From positions 248,001 to 312,000 of the forward strand of contig JAKPHF010000008.1 in NCBI GenBank assembly GCA_029550525.1: a DNA stretch of 64,000 bases. Reading direction: 5' to 3'. Source of the DNA: Planctomycetota bacterium (lineage in GTDB: Bacteria > Planctomycetota > Phycisphaerae > UBA1845 > PWPN01). The translations under genes and the position numbers were made by a program. The notes below the pieces were generated by a model. The model searched no databases, was not told the DNA's origin, and saw only the letters and a program-made list of their open reading frames with translations. This document shows, piece by piece, positions 8,490-17,084 of this stretch (its first letter is position 1; each line of letters opens with the position of its first letter).

Positions 8490-9227
8490 TCAGGGCACGA
8501 TGGACCGCCCGCCGTCCAGCGTCAGCACGGTCCCGGTGATGTAGTCACCGCTGGTCACCAGGAATCGGACAGCCGCCGCCACTTCCTCCGGCGTGCCGGG
8601 CCGGCCCAACGGAACCCGCTTCGTCAGTTTCTCGCGTAGTTCGACGTCGTAGTCATCGGGGAACACGGCAATGCCGGGCGAGATCGCGTTCACCGTGATG
8701 TCGGGGGCCAGTTCCCGGGCGAGTGATCGCGTGAGGCTGATCAAAGCCGCTTTGGATGCGCAATAGGCGGCGAAGCCCTTGATCGGACGCTCGGCCAGAA
8801 TGTCGGTCAGATTCACGATGCGTCCGCCACCGCCGCGTCTCATGAACCGAGCCGCCGCTCGCGCCGCCATCGCCGGCGCGAACAGATTGACCCGGAAGAT
8901 CTGCTCCCAGTGGGAATCGCTCCAGTCGTCGAACTTGGCGGCGTCGAAAACCGACGCGTTGTTGACCAGAATGCCCAGACCGCCGAGTGCCGCGGCCACC
9001 TCCTCGACCAGCCGCTCCGGCGTCGCGGCATCCCCCAGGTCGCCCGAGACCAGGCACACCCGCCGCCCCAGCCTCCGGACCTCCTCCGCCACTTCCGCGG
9101 CGGCGTCGGCCGACCGGCGGTAGTGGACGGCCACGTCGCAACCCGCCCGCGCCAGTTCCAGAGCGATCGCCCGCCCCACTCGCCGGGCCGCCCCGGTCAC
9201 CAATGCCACCTTGCCCAGTGTGTCCAT
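8490..9227 (-). CDS. SDR-family pteridine reductase-like protein (PTR1/FolM type)
   Basis: A 245-residue short-chain dehydrogenase. The cofactor loop is TGAARRVG (11-18) with an arginine typical of NADPH-binding pteridine reductases, then NNAS (89-92). Where most SDRs have a catalytic serine, this protein has D142, 13 residues before Y155, with K159 completing YxxxK. The D-(12)-Y spacing is characteristic of PTR1/FolM. It probably reduces dihydrofolate or dihydromonapterin in the cytoplasm. Generic annotation would be 3-oxoacyl-ACP reductase. Start at ATG 9227, just before the first strand (KVALVTG). Confidence 0.85.
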   Translation of the reverse strand: MDTLGKVALVTGAARRVGRAIALELARAGCDVAVHYRRSADAAAEVAEEVRRLGRRVCLVSGDLGDAATPERLVEEVAAALGGLGILVNNASVFDAAKFDDWSDSHWEQIFRVNLFAPAMAARAAARFMRRGGGGRIVNLTDILAERPIKGFAAYCASKAALISLTRSLARELAPDITVNAISPGIAVFPDDYDVELREKLTKRVPLGRPGTPEEVAAAVRFLVTSGDYITGTVLTLDGGRSIVP

Positions 9228-9622
9228 CGCCGCTGCTCCCGGAAAACCCGCGCCGAGTCTATGCGTTCGGTTTCGCCCGGCCAAGCCGCCACCCGGCCGC
9301 CCTGTACAAGACGGACATCCGTCATCGCCAAGCCGGCATTCCCCGGCTAACCTTCTCCCATGATCTGCGTCTGGTAAAAGAGCGGTTGCCCGTGTCGCCA
9401 GGGCGCGAACGGCACGGGGATCGACAAAAAACGCTGTATCTGCCGTAGTTTACTGGACCTACGTGCGAAAAACGGTCGATCTATGTAGGTAGACAGGCGA
9501 TCGGATCGGCGGGTATACTTGCTTATACCCGAGATGATCGCACAGGTTGCTGCGACGGTGAACGCCGGAAGTGACCGGATCGTTTCGCCTGCGGGTCGCC
9601 TCGGGAGGTCAAAGGGATCAGG
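9228..9622. other. Divergent intergenic region
   Basis: The 395-bp gap separates the SDR gene (minus) from the CAP lipoprotein (plus). It holds a small palindrome GACGGA-CA-TCCGTC at 9310-9323 and the promoter/inverted repeat at 9490-9530. No coding sequence is supported. Confidence 0.6.
9490..9530 (+). promoter_or_regulatory. Candidate promoter with inverted repeat over the -10
   Basis: TAGACA (9490-9495), an 18-base spacer and TATACT (9514-9519) form a good sigma70-type promoter about 100 bp before the CAP lipoprotein gene. The -10 lies inside an inverted repeat, GGGTATA-CTTGCT-TATACCC (9511-9530), which could be an operator. Confidence 0.5.
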
Positions 9623-10186
9623 ATGAGTCGGAGCCATTCTAAGCACAGTCTGGCCCATTGGTGTTTGCTCGGTCTGCCGTTGCTGCTCCTGGCCGGCTGT
9701 CCCGCGGCCGACGGAACCGCTCCCAAGACTCCCGTCCTCGGACTGACGCTCAAGGAGGACCATCCGAGCGGGACGGCGATCGTCCCCACCAACAACGACG
9801 TCCTGGTCGAACAGGTCCTCCGGCTGATCAACGAACGCCGGACCCGCATCGGTCTGAACGAGTTGACGCTCAACCCGGTCCTCACGCGCGTGGCCGAGGA
9901 CTATTGCGTTGAAATGATTGAAAAGGGGTTCTTCGCCCACGAGAACCCCTACACCGGCGAAGGCCCCGGCGAACGGGCTTACAAGGCGGATTATGTCTTT
10001 GTTCAGGTCGGCGAGAACCTCGCCGCCGGCCAGGAGACTGCCGAGCAGGTCGTCTCCGAATGGATGGCTTCCCCTGAACACCGCGAGATCATCCTGGGCA
10101 TTCACTGGCGGGAGATTGGGATCGGCGTGCGCCTCGGGGGCGAGTACAACGTCTACTGGGTGCTCGAATTCGGAAACCCGCCCTGA
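9623..10186 (+). CDS. CAP/SCP-domain lipoprotein
   Basis: The 187-residue precursor has a lipoprotein signal peptide ending in LLLLAGC, with the lipid-bearing cysteine C26. The rest is a CAP (cysteine-rich secretory/antigen 5/PR-1) domain: a helix with INERRTRIGL, the FFAHENPY segment, GENLAAG, a W-MASPEHR stretch and a final YWVLEFG strand. Bacterial CAP proteins are extracytoplasmic and poorly defined; lipid binding or protease-like roles have been proposed. It is the first gene after a candidate promoter and does not appear to be co-transcribed with anything upstream. Confidence 0.88.
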   Translation: MSRSHSKHSLAHWCLLGLPLLLLAGCPAADGTAPKTPVLGLTLKEDHPSGTAIVPTNNDVLVEQVLRLINERRTRIGLNELTLNPVLTRVAEDYCVEMIEKGFFAHENPYTGEGPGERAYKADYVFVQVGENLAAGQETAEQVVSEWMASPEHREIILGIHWREIGIGVRLGGEYNVYWVLEFGNPP

Positions 10187-10193
10187 TCGCCGG

Positions 10194-10241
10194 CCGCCCG
10201 GCCACTTGGCCGCCCGGCCACTTGGCTGCCCGGCCGCTTGG
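10194..10241. repeat. Three tandem 16-bp repeats
   Basis: The unit CCGCCCGGCCACTTGG is present twice exactly (10194-10209, 10210-10225) and once with two changes (10226-10241), followed by a partial fourth unit. It lies just after the CAP gene stop. Function unknown. Confidence 0.8.
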
Positions 10242-10254
10242 CCGTCCGCTCTAA

Positions 10255-10294
10255 GCTGTCAGATTCTTGACAGCCGATGAAACCTCCTTACAAT
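10255..10294 (+). promoter_or_regulatory. Strong promoter with hairpin over the -35
   Basis: TTGACA (10267-10272, perfect), a 16-base spacer and TACAAT (10289-10294) precede the next lipoprotein gene. The -35 is within an inverted repeat GCTGTCA-GATTCT-TGACAGC (10255-10274). The predicted start of transcription is only about 4 bases before the ATG at 10305. Confidence 0.6.
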
Positions 10295-10304
10295 CCGCCC
10301 CGAG

Positions 10305-10868
10305 ATGACTCTCAGTCCGACAGCATGGATGCGCCTGGTTCTCCTGGCCGTGTGCAGCGTGGTCCTCGGTTGCCGGTCCACCGGTCCGAATCGCATGCCG
10401 ACCGAGCAGGAGCAGTTGGACATGCTCGCGCTCATGCTGCCCCAGCGTATCCAGATTCAACCCTTCACCAAGATCAAAAGCTTCAACGATGACGACGTTC
10501 CCGACGGCATCCTGGCCGTCGTTCGCCCGCTCGACAAGTTCGGCGACCCGGTCAAGGCGGTCGGCCTGTTCTATTTCGAGTTGTGGACTTATGTGAATGC
10601 CTCGGGCATGCAACGCGGTGAACGCCTGGCGTTCTGGGAGCGCGAGATCACGACCGCTGAGGAAGTACGCCTCTACTGGACCCGCGCGGAAATGTACGAG
10701 TTTCAGCTCGCCTGGACCGCCGGCGTCGAAGCCATCCAGCCCGGCCGCAAGTTCGTCCTGACCGCCACGTATCGTGCGCCCTGGGACGAGACCTTCCAGG
10801 ACGAATACGTCATCGATTTCCAACTGCCCCCGGGCCTGCTCACACCGGCGGCCCCCCGCCCGGAGTGA
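10305..10868 (+). CDS. Hypothetical lipoprotein
   Basis: A 187-residue protein with a short signal peptide and lipobox VVLGC (C23). The mature part has no recognised domain; it reads as mixed alpha/beta with a FYFELWTY strand and a repeated DE-F-D pattern near the C-terminus, rather like a small beta-sandwich. A second in-frame ATG at 10329 would also give a working lipoprotein signal and a longer leader. No Shine-Dalgarno sequence precedes either ATG. It is probably anchored to a membrane facing the periplasm. Confidence 0.75.
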   Translation: MTLSPTAWMRLVLLAVCSVVLGCRSTGPNRMPTEQEQLDMLALMLPQRIQIQPFTKIKSFNDDDVPDGILAVVRPLDKFGDPVKAVGLFYFELWTYVNASGMQRGERLAFWEREITTAEEVRLYWTRAEMYEFQLAWTAGVEAIQPGRKFVLTATYRAPWDETFQDEYVIDFQLPPGLLTPAAPRPE

Positions 10869-10974
10869 ACGGCCGGATTTGTGAACCGGAACGCTGTGCA
10901 GGCTTCCTGCACCACCATGACCGAACACCGGATGTGAACCTGACCTCTTGTCGATCCGCATGAGGAGCACGAAC

Positions 10975-11310
10975 ATGAGAACGTCCTACCTGGCGGGCTT
11001 GTTGCTGGCTGCTGGTGTGGTACTCGCTTGTGGTTGCACCAAGCTGACGTACGAGAACTGGCAACGCATTGAGGTCGGCAGCGAATCCCCTGAAGCCGTC
11101 GAGGCTCGGCTCGGCGAACCCTGGAGAAAAGTCGAGCAAACGTGGATCTACAACGATCTCGACCGCGGCGTCACGGCCATGATCAAGTTTGCCGACGGAA
11201 AGGTCGTGGGCAAGCGGTGGGCCGACGTCGAACACGGCCTGGAGACCGTCGGCGAGCAGCCTGACGAACCGGGCGAAACCGAAAAGATCGAAATCCGCAC
11301 CGTGGAGTGA
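10975..11310 (+). CDS. Small BamE/SmpA-like lipoprotein
   Basis: The 111-residue precursor has a signal peptide with the lipidated cysteine in LACGC (C21). The mature part begins with a helix followed by VGSESPEAVEARLGEPW, which resembles the helix-turn of the BamE/SmpA/OmlA fold, then strands TWIYN and AMIKFADGKVV. It may be a small outer-membrane-associated lipoprotein; membership of the BAM complex is not shown. Start at ATG 10975 because a GAGGAG element lies 7 bases upstream; an upstream in-frame start (10948) has no such site. Confidence 0.78.
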   Translation: MRTSYLAGLLLAAGVVLACGCTKLTYENWQRIEVGSESPEAVEARLGEPWRKVEQTWIYNDLDRGVTAMIKFADGKVVGKRWADVEHGLETVGEQPDEPGETEKIEIRTVE

Positions 11311-11435
11311 GTCACGCCAACGAGCGTCAAGGAGCGTCAACACGCCGCAATGAACCGCGGGCACTAGTCCGCGTGAACCCGTTTGTCCCAAAGCTGCAGG
11401 CTTGAGCCTGCGCGGAACAGTGCTGAGGGAAAAGC

Positions 11436-12335
11436 ATGTCATCGAATTCGGCCCCGAGCCGAACCTGTTCGCCTTTTGCCCTGATCGCGATTGACCTCGA
11501 CGGTACCCTCCTGACTTCCAGGAACGAATTGTCGGCCGCCAACCGCGCCGCTCTCCGCCGCGCGCACGAGGCCGGCATGCACATCTGCCTCTGCACCGGC
11601 CGAAGCCTCGTCGAGTCCCAATCCGTGATCCAGCAGATCGGACTCGACCTGAGCGCCGGCGTGTTCGTCTTCGGCGCCATGGTGGCCGACGTCGCCTCGG
11701 GCGAGGTCCTCTTCCGAAACGCCATGACGCCCGAGTTGGCCGACCGCCTCGTTGCCTTCCTGCGCAGCCGCGGCCATTGCGTGCTCGCGTTGTACGACCC
11801 TTCCCAGAACGGCTGCGACTACGTGCTGATCGAAGGAACCCGCAACCGCGACGCGTACGAGAAATGGCTCGAGATCACGCCCGCCCGGGCCGAGCGCTGG
11901 CCCGAGTGGCATCCTCGCGACTATACCCCTCTGCGCATCGGAATCATCGAAAACCCCGATCATATCGAAGAGACACTGCGCGAAATCCGCGCCGCCTTCC
12001 CCGAGGATCAGGCGAAGATCAACTCGATCTACGCGCCCAACTATCGGCTACACGTGGTCGAGTGCTTTGCGCCGATGGTGAACAAGTGGTACGGCATCAC
12101 GCAGCTCGCCGGCCGCCTGGGTATCCCGCTCGAACGGGTGGCCGCGGTCGGCGATGACGTCAACGACCTGGAGATGATCGCCAACGCCGGCCTGGGCGTG
12201 GCCATGGGTAACGCCATCCCTGCCATCAAGGCCGTCGCCCGCTGGCAGACCGAGACCAATGATAACGACGGCGTCGCCGTCCTCATCGACCGCATCCTCG
12301 CCGGCGACTTCGTCCCCCCGCAGCCCAAGCCCTGA
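11436..12335 (+). CDS. Cof-type HAD-IIB family phosphatase
   Basis: A 299-residue HAD hydrolase. Motif I is AIDLDGTLL with nucleophile D20 and D22; motif II is the CTGRS segment; a K-W pair precedes the final VGDDVNDLEMI metal-binding motif followed by GLGVAMGNA. The large middle insert is the C2b cap of the Cof/YidA subfamily. These enzymes dephosphorylate sugar phosphates, nucleotides or pyridoxal phosphate in the cytoplasm. The specific substrate is unknown. The neighbours are lipoproteins, so context gives no help. Confidence 0.88.
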   Translation: MSSNSAPSRTCSPFALIAIDLDGTLLTSRNELSAANRAALRRAHEAGMHICLCTGRSLVESQSVIQQIGLDLSAGVFVFGAMVADVASGEVLFRNAMTPELADRLVAFLRSRGHCVLALYDPSQNGCDYVLIEGTRNRDAYEKWLEITPARAERWPEWHPRDYTPLRIGIIENPDHIEETLREIRAAFPEDQAKINSIYAPNYRLHVVECFAPMVNKWYGITQLAGRLGIPLERVAAVGDDVNDLEMIANAGLGVAMGNAIPAIKAVARWQTETNDNDGVAVLIDRILAGDFVPPQPKP

Positions 12336-12482
12336 TACTCACCAACCGCCCTAGCCGGGAATCAGCGCCGGGCTGTCTTCAACCCAATAACGCCGCTCTG
12401 ACGACCACGCCCGCGCGTGCCCCCTGTCCTGCACTCGCGCGAGTGGTCGCGCTGCCGTTTTGGGGTCCGCCCCAAGATCGTA

Positions 12483-12511
12483 TTGACCTTTTGTCCCAGC
12501 CTCGATATTCT
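12483..12511 (+). promoter_or_regulatory. Candidate sigma70 promoter upstream of a truncated gene
   Basis: TTGACC (12483-12488), exactly 17 bases, then TATTCT (12506-12511). It lies 45 bases before the open frame of the redoxin-like remnant, in an AT-richer patch. Confidence 0.4.
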
Positions 12512-12555
12512 AATTCAGTAGAAAAACGGGTGAAAGTCCCCAAAAAGCCCCATAG

Positions 12556-13392
12556 CGGCTTTATGACGGGGACACCGCTCACACGCTCAAGGCTCATCGC
12601 CTCGATCGGGAATCCTGGGGGCTCGCGAACCCGGCCAGCAGTGCACAGCTCAGTGTCAATTTCCCGGGGATCAAGGAGCCGATCTTCCAACAGACCGTGT
12701 ACAAGCGGGTCACAAACGGGCAGACGCAGCAGTGCGATGAGCTGCTGCCGCCACTGCCTCCAGGCCAGTACTACGCGACCCTGTGGGGAGTAGGAGCCAG
12801 CCCGGCCGAGACGGAACGCGTGAGCATTCCCTTCGTCGTGACTGAAGCGACTCCGGACCTTGACTTGGGGAATATTGTGTTGTCGGCCCCGCGGCATTCG
12901 AGGTTCCAAGGCAAAACGGCGCCGGAGTTTTTTGAGGTCAGGAACTTTTGCGACAACACACCGATGCGTCTAGAGGACGCGAGAGGCAAGGTGGTGCTCC
13001 TTCACTTCTCGCTCGGGCGGACGCGTCCCGAACGCAAGGCGGCACTGCGACGGTATCACGACGCATATCACAAGGCCGGGCTTGAAGTGGTGGTCATCCA
13101 CCCTCCGGACGCAGACATGTCCGCCATTGAAAAGGGCTTGCCGGATGCCCCGTATCTCCAGGCGGTCGACGGCGGCGGCCGGACCTTGGTGGAGGGCACC
13201 AACCGGCATGTCTCGGGTGTTACGGGCGCCTGTTACGGCGTCCAGAATTCTGTCACGCTCTACCTGATCGACCGCGAAGGCCGGCTGGTTACTGCCCACG
13301 TGAAATGGGACATTCCAGGTGCGGCCGAGGAGTTGCTGGAGGGCATGCTGGGCCTGCGATCTCGGGGGACTGGATTCGCTCGAGGAAAGTAA
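12556..13392 (+). pseudogene. 5'-truncated redoxin-like/regulatory-domain protein
   Basis: The frame is open from just after a TAG at 12553 to 13392, but the only internal start options are weak (GTG at 12697). Translation from the beginning reads as the middle of a protein: a beta-sandwich-like part (LSVNFPGIKEPIFQQ, LPPGQYYATLWG), then a thioredoxin-like fold (GKVVLLHFSLGR, AGLEVVVIHPP, VTLYLIDREGRLV). The catalytic CxxC expected after the first strand is replaced by residues without cysteine. I read it as the 3' remnant of a larger gene. A shorter functional protein starting at 12697 (231 residues) remains possible. Confidence 0.6.
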
Positions 13393-13569
13393 GCTCGACA
13401 GCCGATCCAACGCCTGCCCCCACCAAGCCTGGTCGACCGGCATTCGTCCCACGCAATCCCACTATTCCCACGACGCCGTATATTTTCGTTTGCCTTGTAC
13501 CGAGCGCCCAGGTAAAGTGGGGAAAGGACGCTGGAGCTACCCAGTGTTCGGCTCGACGGAGGTCATGGC

Positions 13570-14106
13570 ATGCTGCTCTGGATGGCCACCCAGACCGGAC
13601 TGAAAGCCGGATTGGGTCAGACCGACGTGGTGACCGCCTGCCGTCTGCAAGCCCGTCGCCGCTGGCTGATTCGGGCCGGCGTTTCTTTGACGCTGTCGTC
13701 GCTGCTCCTCGTCCTGTTTGTCTGCCTGCAACGGGATCGAATGACGGTCCGCAGTTGCCTGCGAAACATGGAGCGGCATGTCGTCGCCCTGCAAGCCGAG
13801 GTCAGCGAACTGGGCCAGTTGCCCGCCGAATTGCCCGCGAGTTCGAGCCGTTTCACACTCGTCTACGCCAGCGACTTGGTCCGGGAATACGCCCGGCAAG
13901 TCCAGGAGCCCGTGATTGTCGGGCACTCTGCCGTTCAACCGCTCATGCTCGGCCACGACGGCCACGGCGTGCTCATCTACGAGAACGGCACCGTCCGCAG
14001 CGAGTGGTGGCCCAGGCCCAAGCTCCTCGGCCAGTGGCAGGCTCAATCCCTCCGCATTCGCGATTGGGACTTCCGTCGCCATCTCACGCCGCCGGAGCTC
14101 CCTTAA
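13570..14106 (+). CDS. Single-pass membrane protein of unknown function
   Basis: A 178-residue protein with a basic N-terminal part, one transmembrane segment at about 33-50 (LIRAGVSLTLSSLLLVLFV) and a short coiled-coil-like helix (MERHVVALQAEVSELG). The rest is soluble and ends in RDWDFRRHLTPPELP. A CGGAGG element is 8 bases before the ATG. No family was recognised. The same frame stays open after the TAA for over 300 bases apart from two further TAA codons, so the protein may once have been longer. Confidence 0.65.
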   Translation: MLLWMATQTGLKAGLGQTDVVTACRLQARRRWLIRAGVSLTLSSLLLVLFVCLQRDRMTVRSCLRNMERHVVALQAEVSELGQLPAELPASSSRFTLVYASDLVREYARQVQEPVIVGHSAVQPLMLGHDGHGVLIYENGTVRSEWWPRPKLLGQWQAQSLRIRDWDFRRHLTPPELP

Positions 14107-14718
14107 CTCATCGAGGCCCCCAAAGCGGGCTGGACAGTCGTCTCCCCCATCGTCGGCAACATGACGACAGGCTGTGAGTAAACCGCCCTAGGCATGACCG
14201 TGCAGGGGGTGGCCATCCGGCCCTCAACCCGGATCGTCCGCGCGAAAGCCTAAGACCGCGCCCTGTTCCTGTACGGCGGTTTCACCGCCGGCCGGGTCAT
14301 GCCCGGCAACGCGACGGTTGTCGAATTGAACGCACAAACCACAGAATCCTGCCCATGCGGATTTCGCGAGGGAATCTGGAAAAATTGGGGGATTTGCAGC
14401 AGAATTCAATTCAAATCCTGGACCTCGCCTTCCGAAGAGATATAATTGAGAGGACTGAAGGGGATGAGTTGATTAGACATAACAACGGTCCCAAAATGGG
14501 ATCGATCATAGACTTCCACTCGCTGCGGCACCCTTGACCGCGCCAATACTTACAGGGTGCCGCACGCCTTTTTTACACCGCTCTGTTACCCAGACCTGAC
14601 GCCAGTTCGGCGAAAAACTCACAGGGTGCTAGCCGCGCGCACCACTATGCCGATCACGCAATCTGTTGCACGCTGCGTGACGGTCCCGACATGTCCTCGC
14701 GTTACATGGATACGTGCG
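14107..14718. other. Convergent intergenic region with decayed-looking frame
   Basis: About 610 bp between the membrane protein (plus) and rho (minus). In the frame of the upstream gene, bases 14107-14445 are interrupted only by TAA at 14179 and 14251 and read like protein (for example GWTVVSPIVGNM and ALFLYGGFTAGRV). The rest (14446-14718) is AT-richer with a short hairpin around TCCCA-AAA-TGGGA near 14490. No terminator with a T-run was found. Confidence 0.45.
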
Positions 14719-15849
14719 TCAGGCGGCCTGATTCTTCAGGAAGGATTCGTTGTCGGGGTACTTCGACAGCGCGTCGATCAGCGTCAGCATGGCCTTGTCG
14801 TTGGGCATGCCGGCGATCTGCCGGCGAATGCGGGCGATCTTCTCCACCGCCGCAGCCCCCAGAAGGAGTTCCTCTTTTCGGGTACCCGACTGTTTCAGGT
14901 CCATGGCCGGCCGAATCCGCAGATTGGCCATCTCCCGGTTGAGCATGATCTCCATGTTCCCGGTGCCTTTGAACTCGTTGAAGATCAACTCGTCCATCCG
15001 GCTGCCGGTCTCGATCAGCGCTGAGGCGAGAATGGTCAGCGAGCCGCCGCCTTCGATGTTCCGGGCGGCGCCGAAGATCGCCTTGGGCTCGGTCAACGCG
15101 TTGATATCCACGCCGCCGCTCATGATACGCCCGCTCGAGCGGACGGCCTGATTGAACGCGCGTCCCAACCGGGTGAGCGAATCCAGGAGAATCAGCACGT
15201 GCTGGCCGGCCTCGACCATCCGCTTGGCCTTGGCGATCATCAGCCGGGCGATCCGCAGGTGGCTCGCCACGTCCTGGTCGTTGCTCGAAGCCACCACCTC
15301 CCCCCGCACCGTCCGCCGCATCTCGGTGACTTCTTCGGGCCGCTCGTCGATCAGCAGCACCATCATGTACAAGTCCGGATGGTTAGCCGCGATGCCCGCT
15401 GCCATCTGCTGGAGGAGGACGGTCTTGCCCGTTCGCGGCGGCGCGGCGATGAGCCCGCGCTGGCCCCGGCCGATGGGCGTCAACAGGTCGATCACCCGCA
15501 TGCTCATCGGCCCGCCCGGCGTCTCAAAGCGGATCCGCTCGCGGGGATCCACCACGGTCAGGTCATTGAAAGGCGTCAGCCCGATGCGCTCCTCCGGCGG
15601 CATACCGTTGATGCTCTGCACCTCGGCCAGCCGGAACTGGCTCTGGACGGCCCCTCGACGGTCCCCGCCGTTCCGCTCCTTGAGTCCCACGATCTGCTCG
15701 CCGCCCAGCAGAGCGTACCGCCGGATCAATTCGGGAGACACATAGGGATCGGTGGGGTGGATTGCATAGTTCCGCTTGGTCGAGCGAAGAAAGCCGAACC
15801 CCTTTTCGTGTATTTCAAGTGCGCCGTCTTCTACCAATTCTGCCATCAT
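14719..15849 (-). CDS. rho: Transcription termination factor Rho
   Basis: A 376-residue ATP-dependent RNA helicase that terminates transcription. The N-terminal OB-fold RNA-binding part is at about 6-95 (GFGFLRS, YVSPELIRRYALLGGE). The ATPase core has Walker A APPRTGKT (136-143), Walker B with LLIDERPEEVTEM, the VVASSNDQ arginine/Q-loop region, and the C-terminal EPKAIFGAARNIEGGG and GTGNME blocks. It lacks the extra N-terminal Rho_N helical domain of E. coli (419 residues). It appears monocistronic, with a divergent HTH-membrane protein upstream. Confidence 0.95.
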   Translation of the reverse strand: MMAELVEDGALEIHEKGFGFLRSTKRNYAIHPTDPYVSPELIRRYALLGGEQIVGLKERNGGDRRGAVQSQFRLAEVQSINGMPPEERIGLTPFNDLTVVDPRERIRFETPGGPMSMRVIDLLTPIGRGQRGLIAAPPRTGKTVLLQQMAAGIAANHPDLYMMVLLIDERPEEVTEMRRTVRGEVVASSNDQDVASHLRIARLMIAKAKRMVEAGQHVLILLDSLTRLGRAFNQAVRSSGRIMSGGVDINALTEPKAIFGAARNIEGGGSLTILASALIETGSRMDELIFNEFKGTGNMEIMLNREMANLRIRPAMDLKQSGTRKEELLLGAAAVEKIARIRRQIAGMPNDKAMLTLIDALSKYPDNESFLKNQAA

Positions 15850-16061
15850 CGCATCCTGGTGCTGAGGGGGCGAACCCCGATTTGCGCGGCCCCGGAAGAT
15901 TGCCGGAACAGCATGTCCCCAAATGAGTTCTGATTACCTTGGGAAGGCATAGGGATCGTAGCGGGGCTGTCTCGGCACGTCAACAATTTCAGAACGCCCC
16001 CGGAGCCGCCGATATCGGACTTGAAGCGGTCTACCACCGCTCCCGCGGGAGAAGAATCGCC

Positions 16062-16991
16062 ATGGCGTGGCTCTCTGAAGAACAAGCAGCGACGGCGCTC
16101 GGAGTCTCGTTCCAGACCATCCGGCGGCGGGTCGGCAACGGCTCGCTGCGCTCCGCGCTCCAGGGCAGCCAACTCATGGTCGAGGTGGATGTCCCGGACG
16201 GTGCCGACGCCGCGCTCAAGCTGCACACAAGTCGCCGGTCGGAGCTGCCCCCGGAGCCTGCATCCGCGCCTTCGCGAACGCCGTTCGTTGCCCCGGCCTG
16301 CGAGCGGGAAGTCTGGCCCGCCTCGACGATGGCGACCCGTGCCGCCTCAGCCGCGCCCCTCACTCGGGCTCGACGCTGGCCCATCGGTGCGTTGTGGCTG
16401 ACCGTCACGCTCGCCCTGTTCGCCGCCGCCCTGGGCGTGCTGCAGGCCCGTAGTGCAGCACTGCCGCCGCAGGACGCCGAGGCGGAGCACGAGCCGGCGG
16501 TCGCGGTCGTCCAACCGCCCCCGCTCGAGCCCTCCCAAGACCTGGCCGCGATCACCGCCGCCAGCGCGGAGCGAGAACGCGCATTGACGGCGGAGTTGAA
16601 CGCCGCGCGAACGCAGGTGGAACAGCTCACCGGCGAGGTGCACACGCACCGACAGTCCGTGGCCGACCTCACCAACCGGCTCGACCAGTTCGAGAAGGAG
16701 ATGGCCTCCCTGCGGGACCGACACGAGTCGCTGACCGATCAGTTGGCGGCCGCCAAGGCCGGTGTGGCCATGTTGAAGTTCAAGTCATCGATACTGGACA
16801 CGGTCCGCCAGTTGGCTGATCGGCTCGAGCAAAGTCTGGCCCGCAACCGTGAAGCCATTGTCGCCGCCCACCGGCTGCCGGTAATCATTCCCGTCGATGC
16901 CCCGCGGGACCGCCGGCTGCCCTCAGGCCCCGTGTCCGAACAGGACCACTACGCCGTGAGCTTGCGCCCCATCGTCGGCCAAAGCGACTGA
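16062..16991 (+). CDS. HTH-transmembrane-coiled-coil protein
   Basis: A 309-residue protein. The N-terminus (WLSEEQAATALGVSFQTIRRRVGNG) is a MerR/excisionase-like helix-turn-helix. A proline/alanine-rich linker leads to one membrane segment (about 107-128), then a long coiled coil (about 165-260, with repeated heptads such as ELNAARTQVEQLTGEV), and a short C-terminal tail. The layout suggests DNA or a partner bound in the cytoplasm by the N-terminus and a periplasmic coiled coil. No family name is known to me. Start at ATG 16062, in front of the HTH; the frame extends upstream without similarity. Confidence 0.75.
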   Translation: MAWLSEEQAATALGVSFQTIRRRVGNGSLRSALQGSQLMVEVDVPDGADAALKLHTSRRSELPPEPASAPSRTPFVAPACEREVWPASTMATRAASAAPLTRARRWPIGALWLTVTLALFAAALGVLQARSAALPPQDAEAEHEPAVAVVQPPPLEPSQDLAAITAASAERERALTAELNAARTQVEQLTGEVHTHRQSVADLTNRLDQFEKEMASLRDRHESLTDQLAAAKAGVAMLKFKSSILDTVRQLADRLEQSLARNREAIVAAHRLPVIIPVDAPRDRRLPSGPVSEQDHYAVSLRPIVGQSD

Positions 16992-16999
16992 CCGGAGGA

Positions 17000-17014
17000 C
17001 GGGCATCTTGCCCG
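17000..17014. repeat. Dispersed hairpin CGGGCA-TCT-TGCCCG
   Basis: Perfect 6-3-6 inverted repeat after the HTH-membrane gene, the same family as 18673 and 20830. A degenerate copy (GGCGGGTG-GGA-CGCCCGTC) follows at about 17055-17075, just before the stop of the ADH gene. Confidence 0.75.
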
Positions 17015-17084
17015 CCTCGATCAGTCCTGCTGGAGATCGGCTGCCCCTTCTGATCAGAAGGCGGGTGGGACGCCCGTCCCCCGA

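Noticed and set aside
12520..12560. GTGAAAGTCC-like stretch as a group II intron boundary
   Set aside because: No intron-encoded protein or domain V-like hairpin is near.
13570..14445. One long gene with recoded TAA codons
   Set aside because: Neighbouring genes use TAA as an ordinary stop and no recoding signal is evident; decay or chance is simpler.
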